Below are positions 52,178 through 62,877 of a stretch of DNA of 64,000 nt, in pieces (the stretch's first letter is position 1; every line of letters begins with the position of its first letter). The DNA comes from Arthrinium phaeospermum (lineage: Eukaryota; Ascomycota; Sordariomycetes; Amphisphaeriales; Apiosporaceae). The notes under the pieces are model-generated. The model made no database searches, was not told the DNA's origin, and worked only from the letters and a program-made list of their open reading frames with translations. The position numbers and the translations under genes are program-made. The stretch spans positions 682,001 to 746,000 of the forward strand of contig QYRS01000013.1 of the NCBI GenBank assembly GCA_006503535.1. Direction: 5' to 3'.

Positions 52178-53545
52178 TCAAAGGCCAGTTCCCTCTGTAG
52201 GACCTGAATTTGCCTCCAGGCGTTGAACTCTGCTCTTCAGCAGCTTCGATTCCATCTGCAATGTCTCGACTTGGCTGATACGGTTGCTAAACTTTGCAAC
52301 GTTGTCGATGAGGATGTCTAGTTCTTCTCGATATGATGTATTGTTGTGCGAGGCTTGGCTTGTTGCATAGTCCCGTGCTGTGACATCCCGCAACTGTGTG
52401 ACCTCTGTCCGTAACAGGCGGACTTCCTTGGCGTAGCTGTCCTCCGCAAGGGCGTTTTCCCACGGCAGACTTCTGTGGTCTCCAACTTGACTTTTGGGGC
52501 CTTGGAGCTCCTCCTGGGCTCTGGTCAGTTCGCCCCTGACATTGTCCATCTCCTGGGATGAACTTTCCCTGGCGGAACTCAAGCGGTTGTCAAAATCCTG
52601 CTGCACTGCCGATATTGCACTCATCGAAGACGCCAGGTGTTCCCTCAGCGCTGCGATATCTGATATGCTGCCGGCAGATTGCTGGTTCTCTTCGACTGTA
52701 TCTCTAAGTGAAGAGACTTCGGCGGTTAGGTTGGAGAGGTCATCACCATGGTTGTCCTGCCTTTCTCGTAGACTACCGAGGCTAGCCTTCAGAGTCGCAA
52801 TGTCACTGTCAATGCGCACCACGATTTCGTTGAGGTATGACGCAAGTTGGCGCCCGGCGATGCCGAGCATTTGGGTTTCTCTCCCCCGGGCATCCACATC
52901 GTTGCGTAGAGCACTCCAGCTTTCCTGACCGGCAGCCTTGTCACCGTCACCAGCGGAGTTTCCCTGATACTGTCCTCCAGAGCCCCGCGGGCTATCATTG
53001 GGTGCATTGCAGTTGCTCCTTCGAGCAGTTCTCTTCAGTCTCAATGTCCTTTGGATATGGAGTTTCACCTGGCTGCCTGTATCTGCAGCACAGATGTTGA
53101 TGGCCGTGAGATGCAACATTAATTGATCCCTATTGATTGTTAGATGATCAGCGGAGAGAATCAAACTGGCCCAACCTGAATTGCAATACAAAGGGTTGCA
53201 AAGGACGCGAGCCCTTACATTTGGAGGATATGGTTCAAAGGCGTGCCCAGGCACCTGAGACCAACAACCGCTTTGCAACGACGACAGGCAACGTCTTGAA
53301 GATTACTATATTCGTCGGAGTGAGCTTGAAATGCATTTGCTTTCGGTTCAGCACTCGTACCAGTCATCCACCAGCGTTGCTGGTTTGCCGTTCCGAATAG
53401 CACTAACACCGACAACGTCCAAATCCTGGTTTGTGTCTGGGAAAACAACAGGGCTGATGTAGTTTGTGCCAATCTGCACCCATGCGTTTACAGCTTTTCC
53501 CAAAGCTGCTTCGCATTTCTTACAGTTCAGAGTGACAAGATTCAT
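52178..53545 (-). CDS. Mis18-like zinc domain protein with C-terminal coiled coil
   Basis: Three exons, 53545-53361, 53305-53219 and 53129-52178, give 407 aa. The frame is only visible after splicing. Exon 1 has NCKKCEAALGKAVNAWVQIG. Exon 2 has DVACRRCKAVVGLRCLGTPLN. Exon 3 begins with the joined Met then DQLMLHLTAINICAADTGSQ. Two Cys-x-x-Cys pairs about 60 residues apart in this setting match the Yippee/Mis18 beta-tent zinc fold, and the wording around them resembles Mis18, which helps load centromeric histone CENP-A. A polar linker (~110-150) leads to a long coiled coil (~160-400: SLRERQDNHGDDLSNLTAEVSSLRDTVEEN region). Introns are 55 and 89 bp with GT-AG ends. The fold is fairly sure; the centromere role is inference. 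It is divergent to the RNA exonuclease. Confidence 0.78.
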
Positions 53546-54353
53546 GATGTGGGCTTCTGAAGGATGGTGTTGCCCTTCTTCAACAATGTAGGATGCAGAA
53601 TGGAAGACGGGCGAAGATATACATATATCTCTACCGGCGCGTGAGGGAGATGCAACTGGAGTGTTGTTTGGGCTTAGGTTGTCTTGCTAGGATGCCTCGC
53701 AAGTATCTCATAGGTTTATTGCACGTGGGAGTTTTTGCTGGAAGCAGCGTCTCAACCAAGGGAAGCGGTTTCCATCCATGACCCTGATAGCCAGGCAGTT
53801 TACATATATGGATTGACTAATACACATTTTGCGGACGAGTGACTTACATTTGTTCTACCCCCCCCCCTTCCTTTTCAGATATCCTGCCTGGACCATGAGT
53901 GAGATTCCCTAGCAATCACTGGGAATGACAGCTTATGTGATTCCGTGGGTGCATAGACATTTTGCATTCATTTGTTGAATGAAGAGAATCATCAATCGTA
54001 GGGCCCTTCAATCGGAGGATATCCTAGAAAAGCAAGATGTACGTAGACCCACTACGATAAGCAACGAGCCGCTGTAAGTTAGCGTGATACAGCGGTCTTA
54101 GCGCTCCCCCCCGGCTGCCCACTCCTCGAGAGATACGTTGATACGCAGCTGTCGGTGGCTACGCTTGGCCTAGGCCGATAGCTAGTCCCCAAAGGTAATC
54201 CCTGTTCTGGGATCCGGTCCAATAATTCTTTGCCTGGACCGCAAAACTCCATCATCTTTTTTTGTATGCTCTGAAAGCCAATTCCGAGCATCGCAATCAT
54301 TGTCGCGCGCCCCTTGCCGCCGACTTCCTTGCGGCATACGGTCACTGCCCATC
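53546..54353. other. Divergent intergenic, Mis18-like / RNA exonuclease
   Basis: Promoters of both genes. A short C9 run lies near 53860. No gene recognised. Confidence 0.5.
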
Positions 54354-56546
54354 ATGGACGCTACCACTGCGGCTGAGGATATCGCGAATGCCCTTGCGAT
54401 CGTGCAGGAGGCCGTCGCGAACAACCCCGATGCTGCTGTCGTCAACGGCAGTGTCGCACGTGCCGGCGACGCTTCGTCCGCCACCTTGTCCGGAACCATC
54501 GAGGCCGACCTGAAGCCCCAGACTGCCGTGGCTGCCACGATCCCCGAACCCAACGGTCTCAAACGTGCCAAGCCCCACGACGAAAGCGTCGACGGCGACG
54601 ACGAGGGTTGGCAGCTGGTGCAGAAGAAGGCCCGGCCTTCCAAGAAGACAAAGAAGATTCCGAGATCCGACTCCTCCAACTACCCATCCATCAAGTTCAA
54701 CTACAATGCCAAGCTGCAGGCCAAAGTCTCCCTCGAGCAGCTGCGCAATTTGGTTCTTTACATATTTGCCGACGGCGTGGCACCCCAATGGGTATCCGTC
54801 TCCCAGAGACCCCAGTTTCGCAAAATCGTCACCCTCATGGTGCCCGGTCTGGAAGAGGCCATGTTCAGACGGAATGTGGACTTTGCTACCTACAACGACA
54901 AGGACGCGGATGGTTCCGATGGCAGGCCTCGTGCCATCACCTCCCCGGACGACTACTACCCCCGCTTGCTAAAGAAGGACGAGCTGCCGGAGATACTGCA
55001 GCCCTTTGCCGACATGTTTGAACACCTCTGGCCTCTGAAGACCCCCGGGAACGAGAAGTACGGCAACCTGCGCTCCCCGCTGGGCACCATGCTCACTGCG
55101 CCGATGGAGAAATCGCCCGAGGAGAAGGCGAAGAAGGGTGTGCAGCCGGCCAAGGAACCGAGCAATTGGAAAGACGACAGGACCAGAATCACCGAGTTCC
55201 TGGCCATGCCCGAGGACTTTGTACCTAACGGCTACACCCTGCACCCGGCTCTTATCAATGACGAGGAGCGCCGGAAGGAGTACCAGGACCAGCCGGGCTG
55301 GGTCCATACCCGAGTGCAGCATCTGTCCGAAGGTGACGTTCCGGAGTCGGAGATTGAGCAAGGGTCTATCACTGCTGGTCGCGAGGTGATTGCTCTAGAC
55401 TGCGAGATGTGCATGACTGGGGAGCACGAGTTCTCGTTGACCAGGATAAGTCTTGTGGACTGGAGCGGAAACGTCGTCTTGGATGAGCTGGTCAAGCCGG
55501 CCAAGCCTATCGTCGACTACGTCACGAGATTCTCCGGTATCACCAAAGAGATGATTGATCCCGTCACCACAACTCTGCAAGACATACAAAACAAGCTACT
55601 GGACATCTTGCACCCCCGGACGATCCTCGTGGGTCACTCCCTCGAGTCTGATCTCAAGGCCTTGCAAATCACCCACCCCTTCATCGTGGACACTTCCCTC
55701 CTTTACCCCCACAACCGAGGTCCCCCGTTGAAGAACAGCCTCAAGTTCCTCTGCCAGCGTTTCCTTAAGCGGGAGATCCAAAAAGGTGGCGCGGCGGGCC
55801 ACGACTCGATCGAGGACGCCAAAGCCTGCCTCGACCTGGTGAAGCAGAAGTGCGAGAAGGGCAAATCTTGGGGCAACCACGATCACCAGGGCGAAAACCT
55901 CTTCCGCCGCCTCAACCGATCCGGCACTAACTACAAAGCCAACGGCGGCGCCAACGCTACGGGCGGCGTGAAAACGGGCAAGTCATCAACTATGATTGAC
56001 TGGGGTGACCCGATGAAGGGCGCGGGAGCCGCCGCCACATATCGCATTGGGTGCAAATCGGACGAAGAGGTCGTGGCCGGCGTCCTCCGCGCCGTGCAGG
56101 GCGACCCGGTGGCGGAAGAAATCCCCTTTGGCGGCACCGAATTTGTTTTTGCGCGCTTCCGCGAGCTAGAAGCCCTGCAAGGCTGGTGGAATACCAACAG
56201 GACAGCCGGCGCCGATGGCGCTGCCCCTCCCAGCAACTTCCTCGCGCCTCCATCAGACGATGAAGCATCGTCCCTGGCCGACGCTCTGCAACGCCTCACG
56301 ACACGGATCAAGCGGGTCTACGACAGCTTACCACCCTGTACTGCTTTCTTTGTTTTCAGCGGCAGCGGCGACCCCCGCGAGATGAGCCGGCTTCAGACGC
56401 TGCACAGCCAGTTCAAACGGGAGTACAACACTCCCGGCAGCAAATGGGACGAGCTGAGTGTCAAGTGGACCGATGTCGAGGATCAGGCCCTCAAGAAAGC
56501 CGTAGGCAACGCGCGGAATGGAATCGGATTTATTGGAGTCAAATGA
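54354..56546 (+). CDS. 3'-5' RNA exonuclease, Rex1/RNH70 type
   Basis: Single exon; 730 aa from the ATG at 54354. An 18-codon extension begins at TTG and is rejected. Yeast Rex1 trims 3' ends of 5S rRNA, 5.8S rRNA and tRNAs in the nucleus. Residues ~70-110 are basic (KKARPSKKTKKIPR), likely a nuclear signal. The DEDDh exonuclease domain spans ~345-515: VIALDCEMCMTGEHEFSLTR (Asp349, Glu351), FSGITKEMI, TILVGHSLESDLKALQ (second Asp) and AGHDSIEDAKACLDL (His and last Asp). A C-terminal region (~560-730) contains TEFVFARFRELEALQGWWN and ends near FIGVK; in relatives this part is RNA-binding-like. All catalytic acids are present. Confidence 0.92.
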   Translation: MDATTAAEDIANALAIVQEAVANNPDAAVVNGSVARAGDASSATLSGTIEADLKPQTAVAATIPEPNGLKRAKPHDESVDGDDEGWQLVQKKARPSKKTKKIPRSDSSNYPSIKFNYNAKLQAKVSLEQLRNLVLYIFADGVAPQWVSVSQRPQFRKIVTLMVPGLEEAMFRRNVDFATYNDKDADGSDGRPRAITSPDDYYPRLLKKDELPEILQPFADMFEHLWPLKTPGNEKYGNLRSPLGTMLTAPMEKSPEEKAKKGVQPAKEPSNWKDDRTRITEFLAMPEDFVPNGYTLHPALINDEERRKEYQDQPGWVHTRVQHLSEGDVPESEIEQGSITAGREVIALDCEMCMTGEHEFSLTRISLVDWSGNVVLDELVKPAKPIVDYVTRFSGITKEMIDPVTTTLQDIQNKLLDILHPRTILVGHSLESDLKALQITHPFIVDTSLLYPHNRGPPLKNSLKFLCQRFLKREIQKGGAAGHDSIEDAKACLDLVKQKCEKGKSWGNHDHQGENLFRRLNRSGTNYKANGGANATGGVKTGKSSTMIDWGDPMKGAGAAATYRIGCKSDEEVVAGVLRAVQGDPVAEEIPFGGTEFVFARFRELEALQGWWNTNRTAGADGAAPPSNFLAPPSDDEASSLADALQRLTTRIKRVYDSLPPCTAFFVFSGSGDPREMSRLQTLHSQFKREYNTPGSKWDELSVKWTDVEDQALKKAVGNARNGIGFIGVK

Positions 56547-57545
56547 GGGAGGACTACAGTACTACTACTACTACGCCCACGCCTATCCCAGATATATAAC
56601 TCCCCCATCACCTACCTCCTTCACATGGCACCAACCCGAGAGACACTGTTCCCTTTGCCAGAAAAGGCCAGAAGTGCTACTTCCGGGGGGAAGCAGGGAG
56701 TTTCATACTCCAAAGCATTGGTGGTTTTTTGCTCTCCACGGAGTATACGGTGGAATTTTGTGCACAAACAAACAAGTACAGTTGAAATGCGAATAGATGG
56801 CCTCGGCTGATGGCATATTCGAGATGCGTGTGTATTTAATATATACCACGCTTTTGTTTGTATGCGGTGCAGAGAGGTGGGAAAAGCAAACCAATAAGGG
56901 ATTTTTGATGATACCCCGTGTGTTTATAATACTGCTGCTGTCCTGGATGACGGACAAAGTGGAAGGAGGGAAGATAGCTCCAGTGCCCGATCGATCAATT
57001 GTGAAAACGATCAAGCAAGCAATCCAAACAAGACGCGCATGAATCATGCCTGCTGTGTGTACTGCTCAAGTCTATGACCCGTTTGAAATTAGTGGTATTT
57101 AGTTGCATCCCCCCATTGTGTGAATACCTCGTTATTATAGGGTCCTCGTCACCGTGCTTGCAAATATGCTGGTCCATTTTTGTCTCCTATTCAGGGCATT
57201 TCTGTCACTTGGGATCGCATGTCGGCCAACTCCATGAGCAGCATCACATTGGTAGTGGCAATGCGATGTTCCAGGGATGAAAAAGTGATATACTACAACG
57301 AGTGAACGCCTGTTAATGCTGGGTTTTGCTTCGGGTTACCTTTCCGTGAGGCCTTTCTCCCCCCAAGGCCCCTCCCTCCCTCCTCCCTCCACCCTCAAAC
57401 CGAACTGGACCAATCTGGTTTCAAAACGCGCTCCTATAGACCATCAATCATATAACCTCGTCAACTCTCAGCAGAACTTTCCTCCCTTCGATGCACTGTA
57501 TCAAATTGTTCTGCCACGAACCGGGCGATTCCCAGACTGGTCCTA
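56547..57545. other. Convergent intergenic
   Basis: 3' regions of the exonuclease (+) and PEX5 (-) genes. No gene recognised. Confidence 0.5.
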
Positions 57546-59583
57546 CTAGAAGTCGATATCCCCGCGGAAAACGGACGGGTCCATACCGGCCACGACCTTT
57601 TCAGCCAGATCGCGGCGGTTCATTTGAGTAAAGACGCGGCGCAGGGTATCGTAGAGGTTGGTGGATCGGTTCTGGGTCGTCATGGCATCGAGCTGCGAGT
57701 CCGAGACGTCGCCTCCCAAAATCTCGCGGGCCTTCTCACGACCTTCCTTCTCGACGCTCTTGTGCATCTCGAGGGCAGACAGCAGATGACCGGCGGCCTC
57801 TTCATGGCAGCCCATGTTGATGCAGCTGACTCCCAGGTTGTAGCGGGCGCGCACAAAGTTGGGCCGCAATGTGAGCGCCTTCTCGTACGCTGCAATGGCG
57901 TCCTCGCTCTTGCCCGAGTTTGCCAGGGTGGCGCCCAGTCGGTTCCAGAGCAGGTGCACCTGCGAGCGCTGGTTCGAAGCTCCTTGCTCGGCCGACGCAA
58001 GGGCGGCGCTGAAGCAGTCGACGGCTTTGGTGTATTCCTCGGCCCCGTAAAAGAGGACGCCCAGCCCGACCTGAACATCCGGGTCCATACGCTCGCCGCC
58101 CGGACTGAGATTAGCTGCCCTGATGAACAGTTTGGTGATCTTGTCGTGTAGGATTTGGCGATCGGTAAAGCCGAGGTCCGTTGCCTGCGACAGGTCGGCT
58201 GGGGAGATGATGGATGGGTATTTGACCGAGAGCCAACGCTCGAGGGTTCGATAAGCCGTACTGTCGAACCCCTCGTTGGTATATGAAACGGCCAAGGTCA
58301 TGAGAGCCGCCAGGTTGCTCGGGTCGATCCTCTTGGCCTGCTCGAGAGCACGAATAGCTGCGGTTTCCTTCTCATTCTGCGCCTGTGCGGTGCCCAGCTG
58401 TACCCAGGCTTCCACATGGGACGGGTCTTTCTGGGCGGCGGCCTCGAATGCCAAAGCGGCCAAGGACAGATTGCCACCCTCGTCTATTATGCGCATACCC
58501 TCGTCGAAGGGGTTTGACATGTCTTTGAAGAGGTTGTCCTCCTCGAAAAGATAGCTCTCAATCTGCGGGTCGCCCACGAGCCGGCTGCTGTCGCCCCAAC
58601 CATTGGCGAAGTTCCGTTGCCAGTCCTCTTCGTTGAATTTGCTGACCCACTCGTCTTCATCGAGGTCCTCCTTTGCCTGGGCCTTCTCGGCCTGGATGCC
58701 CTTCCAGATGGACTCGAAGTCCCCAAACTCGTTGGTCTCCGACTCCAATATCCGTTCGTCCATCTGGTTGAGTTCGGCCTCGATGCCCTTGTTCTGTTCC
58801 TCTTCCTCCCTCACCCTCTGATCCTCGAGGGCGATCTGCGCAAACTGTTCCTCCCACTGGTTGTCGTCGAGCTCAACAAGCTTCCCCTTTCCCTTTGCGT
58901 CTTGCATGGCGTGCTGGGGTTGGGGCTGTTGGAACTGTGGACCGTATGCGCCCTGCATGCCGTATGCCGAGCTCATGCCGCCCATCATGCCCATGCCGCC
59001 CATGCCCATACCGCCCATGCCCATGCCCATGGGCCGCTGGTAGCCCCCCATAGACTGCTGTGGCATGGGGCTCGATCTCGACGAGTTGGCCTGTTGCATC
59101 ATGTGTTGGAACTTGGTGTAATCTTCGGGGCCGAAGTGGGTGCCCTGGGGCACCTTAAAGGCCGATTCCATGGCAGCTTGGGGATTCTGCTGGAACTCGT
59201 TGGCCCACGCCGGCGACGTCGAGTTGGCTCTCAGGTGGACGCCCTGTGCCGGATGATCTAGGCGGATCTGATTCATGCCCTCGAGGGGCATGTCGGGCAG
59301 TCGGCCATTCTGTTGTAGGAAGCCGTTCATCATCTAGCCATTTGTCAGCACACGGTGATGCCCACGGTTATGTCATGGTACGGGCCAAAGCCCGCGGGAT
59401 CGCCCCTACCTCGTCCTGGGGCGCATGGTTGGGAGCGCTCCGAAAGCCGCCCATGCTCCCTTGAGGCCCGCCATTGACGAGCCTGTCGCGCTGCAAGCTC
59501 TTGTCGTCCTGGGTATGTTTTGCGAACTGGCTGAGCGGGTTGCCGGCCGTCGAGCATTCGGCTCCGCCACCGAGGAAGGACAT
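57546..59583 (-). CDS. PEX5: Peroxisomal targeting signal 1 receptor PEX5
   Basis: Two exons, 59583-59410 and 59333-57546, give 653 aa. PEX5 binds PTS1 (SKL-type) cargo in the cytosol and delivers it through the peroxisomal membrane. The N-terminus MSFLGGGAECSTAGNPLSQF carries the conserved Cys10 used for monoubiquitination and recycling. WxxxF/Y-type motifs for docking with PEX14 and PEX13 are WANEF, WEEQF, WVSKF and WQRNF. A Met/Gly-rich stretch lies near residue 165-185. The C-terminal ~330 residues hold TPR repeats that form the PTS1 pocket (AWVQLGTAQAQNEKETAAI, VQLGVLFYGAEEYTKAVDCF-like units, LWNRLGATLANSGKSEDAI and ALTLRPNFVRARYNLGVS). The intron (59334-59409) has a GTAGGG donor. Confidence 0.95.
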
Positions 59584-60465
59584 GGTGGAATTGCGGCTGG
59601 GCGTGGCAGCGCACTGTGGGAAGATGGATTTCAAAAAATGGTGTAGTATGCGGGAAAATGAGACCTAGGTGGAGGATGAAGACGTCGGCGGTGGTGTTGA
59701 GGAGGGGAGGAGGGAAGAAAAGGACAAAGAACAACGACGGCCGAGCTGAGTAAATGGAGGATCAGATGTTTGATTCGAGCAGTCTGTCGCCCGCACTTTG
59801 ATTTGCCGATGCGATGCGATGGCAAGTACGTAAACCATTGTACTTTTAGGTGGGGTTTGGGGGGGTCCCTGCCGAGGGACGACGGACGTGTCGGCTACTG
59901 ACTTGTTAATTGTTAGCCGCCTACGGAGTACTTTTGGCACGCTTTCGTCTTCCCCAGGGTCCCTGCCAAGACCATAATGTTGAATATCAATAGACGTGTT
60001 TACCTCCTGGAAGTCTATGAGGTGGGTACCTACATACAGTCAGTAGGATGGAGATCAGAATTCCCTTCCCACTCTATCACTCGCATCATCCATGCCGGGC
60101 AACCAAGCATTTTACATAGGTAGTAGAGGGAGGACGTGATACATTTCATTCGTGGAGCACCTTTACCGGCGCTCCCTGATTACCATCTATCGTATTTTAC
60201 ACACTGACTATTGTTATTACATGTACAGGTTATGCATAACCCAAGGGGGTTCGAGTAGTGACCCGGTCCGTTTTCCGGGACCATTCATGACTGCCCCTAT
60301 GCAGAACCATAAGTGGCACTGCACCGGTATCTATCTTCTTGTAGCCTCTATAGAAGGAGGCCCAGGCTCTTAGAGCCAAGTGTCATGTGCAGTCGTAGTT
60401 TCTTCCCGAGGCTATCCTCCTTCTCCAACCTGTCGCGTCAACATCGTTTCCGCTACGCCTCAAAT
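59584..60465. other. Intergenic, PEX5 promoter and 3' flank of RRM gene
   Basis: No gene recognised. A TACGGAGTAC copy is at 59922-59931. Confidence 0.5.
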
Positions 60466-61432
60466 CTAATCCCGTCTGGAGCGGCCCTGGTCCCGACCCT
60501 GGTTCTCGCGGATTTCGGAGAAGTCGACACGCAGGGTGCGGCCACCCAGCTGCATCTGCGAGATCTTCTCGTGGGCCTTGGTGGCGCTCTCGACATCAGC
60601 AAAGTCGGCATGGGCGAAACCACGCGGCCAGCCAGTGTTACGGTCGACGGCAACGCGGACATCGACGACGTTGTCGAGATCCCGGAACAGTTTGTTCAGG
60701 TCAGCATCCGAAGTCTCGTAGGGGATGTTGCCAATGTACAGCGCCCGGGTAGGGTCCGTCTTGCGGATGGGCCTGGAAGGGCCTCTGGGGGAGCTGGCGC
60801 CACCCTCGGTGCTGGATCTCCGAATCTCGACTCGGATGCGGCGGCCGTGCCAGAAGGACTGGTTGCACTCCTCAACGGCGTTCTGGGCAGCCTCGTCCCC
60901 GGCGAAAGTAACGAAGCCAAAACTGACGAGGGAAGTGGTAGTTAGCATTACAGCTCTACATGCGGCATGTACGTGGTGGGTGTGGCATACCCTCTGCTCC
61001 TGCCGGTCTGATCGCGGCTAATCATGATGTCCTGGATTTCGCCGAACTTGCTGAAAGCTTCGCGCAGGTGGTTCTCGCCAGCATCCCACGTCATGTTGCT
61101 GATATAGATGGCGTTCTGCTTGGGGGCGGGGCTGTTCTGCTCCTCGCTTGCCTGAGCAAGCTTGGTGGCCTCGTCGACGATGACTTGCTCATCGTCGGCC
61201 CGGCGCATAGATTGCGAGAAGTAACGGGTCATGGGCGCAATGGCAGGTCGGACCGAGGCTCTGCTGGCCTGCATGGCCAGAGAGCTGAGCTGCAGTCTCG
61301 AGGTGTTGGCGGCAGCCAGCGAGGTAGAGCTGGCGGCCCTGAAGGCTGCGCGACGAACAGCATGCCTGCCAAAATGGGTGGATGGTTAGCATGGAAGCGC
61401 ATTTACGTCGCAAGGGGAGGGGTAACTTACAT
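60466..61432 (-). CDS. Mitochondrial RNA-binding protein with two RRMs
   Basis: Three exons, 61432-61431, 61365-60991 and 60922-60466, give 277 aa. The ATG is split: AT in exon 1 and G after a 65-bp GTAAGT/CAG intron. The resulting N-terminus (MHAVRRAAFRAASSTSLAAAN, Arg-rich, no acids up to ~55) is a mitochondrial presequence, ending near TRYFSQSMRRADDE. RRM1 (~80-160) has AIYISNMTW (RNP2) and, completed by the second splice, SRGFGFVTF (RNP1). RRM2 (~185-265) has ALYIGNIPY and GFAHADF. The C-terminus is charged (GRDQGRSRRD). It resembles organelle RNP-type RRM proteins in RNA processing or stability; no named orthologue is assigned. The only ATG near exon 2's start is in the wrong frame; the next in-frame ATG (61274) would lose most of the presequence. 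Confidence 0.9.
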
Positions 61433-62877
61433 CTTGAGAAACTGGTAGAGACGAATTGGGAACAAATCTGGTTGATGGTGGCAGATGCAGATACCGACAG
61501 ATACAGGCAAAAAGTTTGATGATGAGAATAGAGAGTACCTAGCGGGTTGAAAAAAATTTAGCTGACAAGCAATTGGCCGCAATCAAGACCGGAATGAGAT
61601 CTCTGATTGGCTTGAGTGCATAAGTCAGGTGTATTAAGTATGGCCGTACCTACATGGTCGCACTTTTTTCACGGCAGCAGGCCAGAGTCCCATAAAACAA
61701 GGCCTCTCGTCCAGTTAAATCCCGCCTCTGCCGCATGGAAAGCTTCTTCAACATCGGCATCCATACCTCTCAACGTCCATGGCAAAATACAGACAAGAGG
61801 TTACCTAGTAGGGATGGACATGTATCGTATCATATGCGTTTCTCTTGAAGGCTTTCTTTTTCTGTCTTTTGCTAGGAGGCAAAGCCTAAGTAGCTTCTCA
61901 CAATAAGCGTTGCTGTCATTACACCCACTAAGTAAGACCACCATCTTCCGACTAAGTCGGTTAGCATCCATCACATACTTTAGAACCAAAGAACCAGCAT
62001 CCTATCTTGTAGAGCGTAGCCGCGTCACGTTCAGACGACTAGGCACAAGAGCGAGAGGAAGAGACATACGAGTCTTGCCTGTATAGTGGCACATACTGTA
62101 GACACTGCGGCTTCTCATCATATATGCCCAGCACTATCTTATCCCGACCACCTTCCTCGTAGGCGTCAGCACCAATACCGCCATATGGGTATTCCCATGG
62201 CAATGACCGCAATTATATACACGCCCCCGGCTGGATTCCCTCCGCCCTCATCCCGCCAAAAACAAGAAGGGCTTGGAGAAGCCCCATTGGGTTTTCGAAT
62301 GACCACGGCCCAAACATAGTGGGTATATACACATAGATACATACACGCAGATACACACACTGCCCGAAACGGGGACTCTTCACCGAGTCTTGATAGCCCC
62401 TGCTGAGCTCCCAAGCCGCTTAAGCCGCTCACTTCAGACAGACGCTGGTTGGTTCGCAGCCCAGTCCTCGACAAGGCCGAGTATTCGCAACCAGTAGCAG
62501 TCCGGACCCCACGGTGCGCCATCACGGCGCCCTGATCCGCTCGTAAAGCACCTCGATATGCAGATTCCCCGACTCCTGTAAGATTGTAAATTGTAACAAA
62601 AACCCATCGCTCCGGTTAGCCCACCTCCATTACCGCTAATCAAATCAAATCAACCGCAAACCCCTCCGGATCTTAGATGCGACCCTATTTCAGTTCTTTG
62701 AAATTCTGCCCCGGTTCTTTTTTTATCATGCTGTGCTAACTGCACCGGCGGAGAGGTTGTAGAACAGTAGGCGACATCCTGTCGTGACTGTAAGTTTGGG
62801 CGGATCTATGCGCCGCAAGGTATCAAAAACAAATGAGTACAACAAATATAGCAGACAGAATGCGGCCCTAGACTCGC
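61433..62877. other. Intergenic, RRM-gene promoter and 3' flank of bHLH gene
   Basis: No gene recognised. An inverted CCAAT box (CTGATTGGCT) lies near 61602-61611, about 175 bp before the mitochondrial RRM-gene start. Confidence 0.5.
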
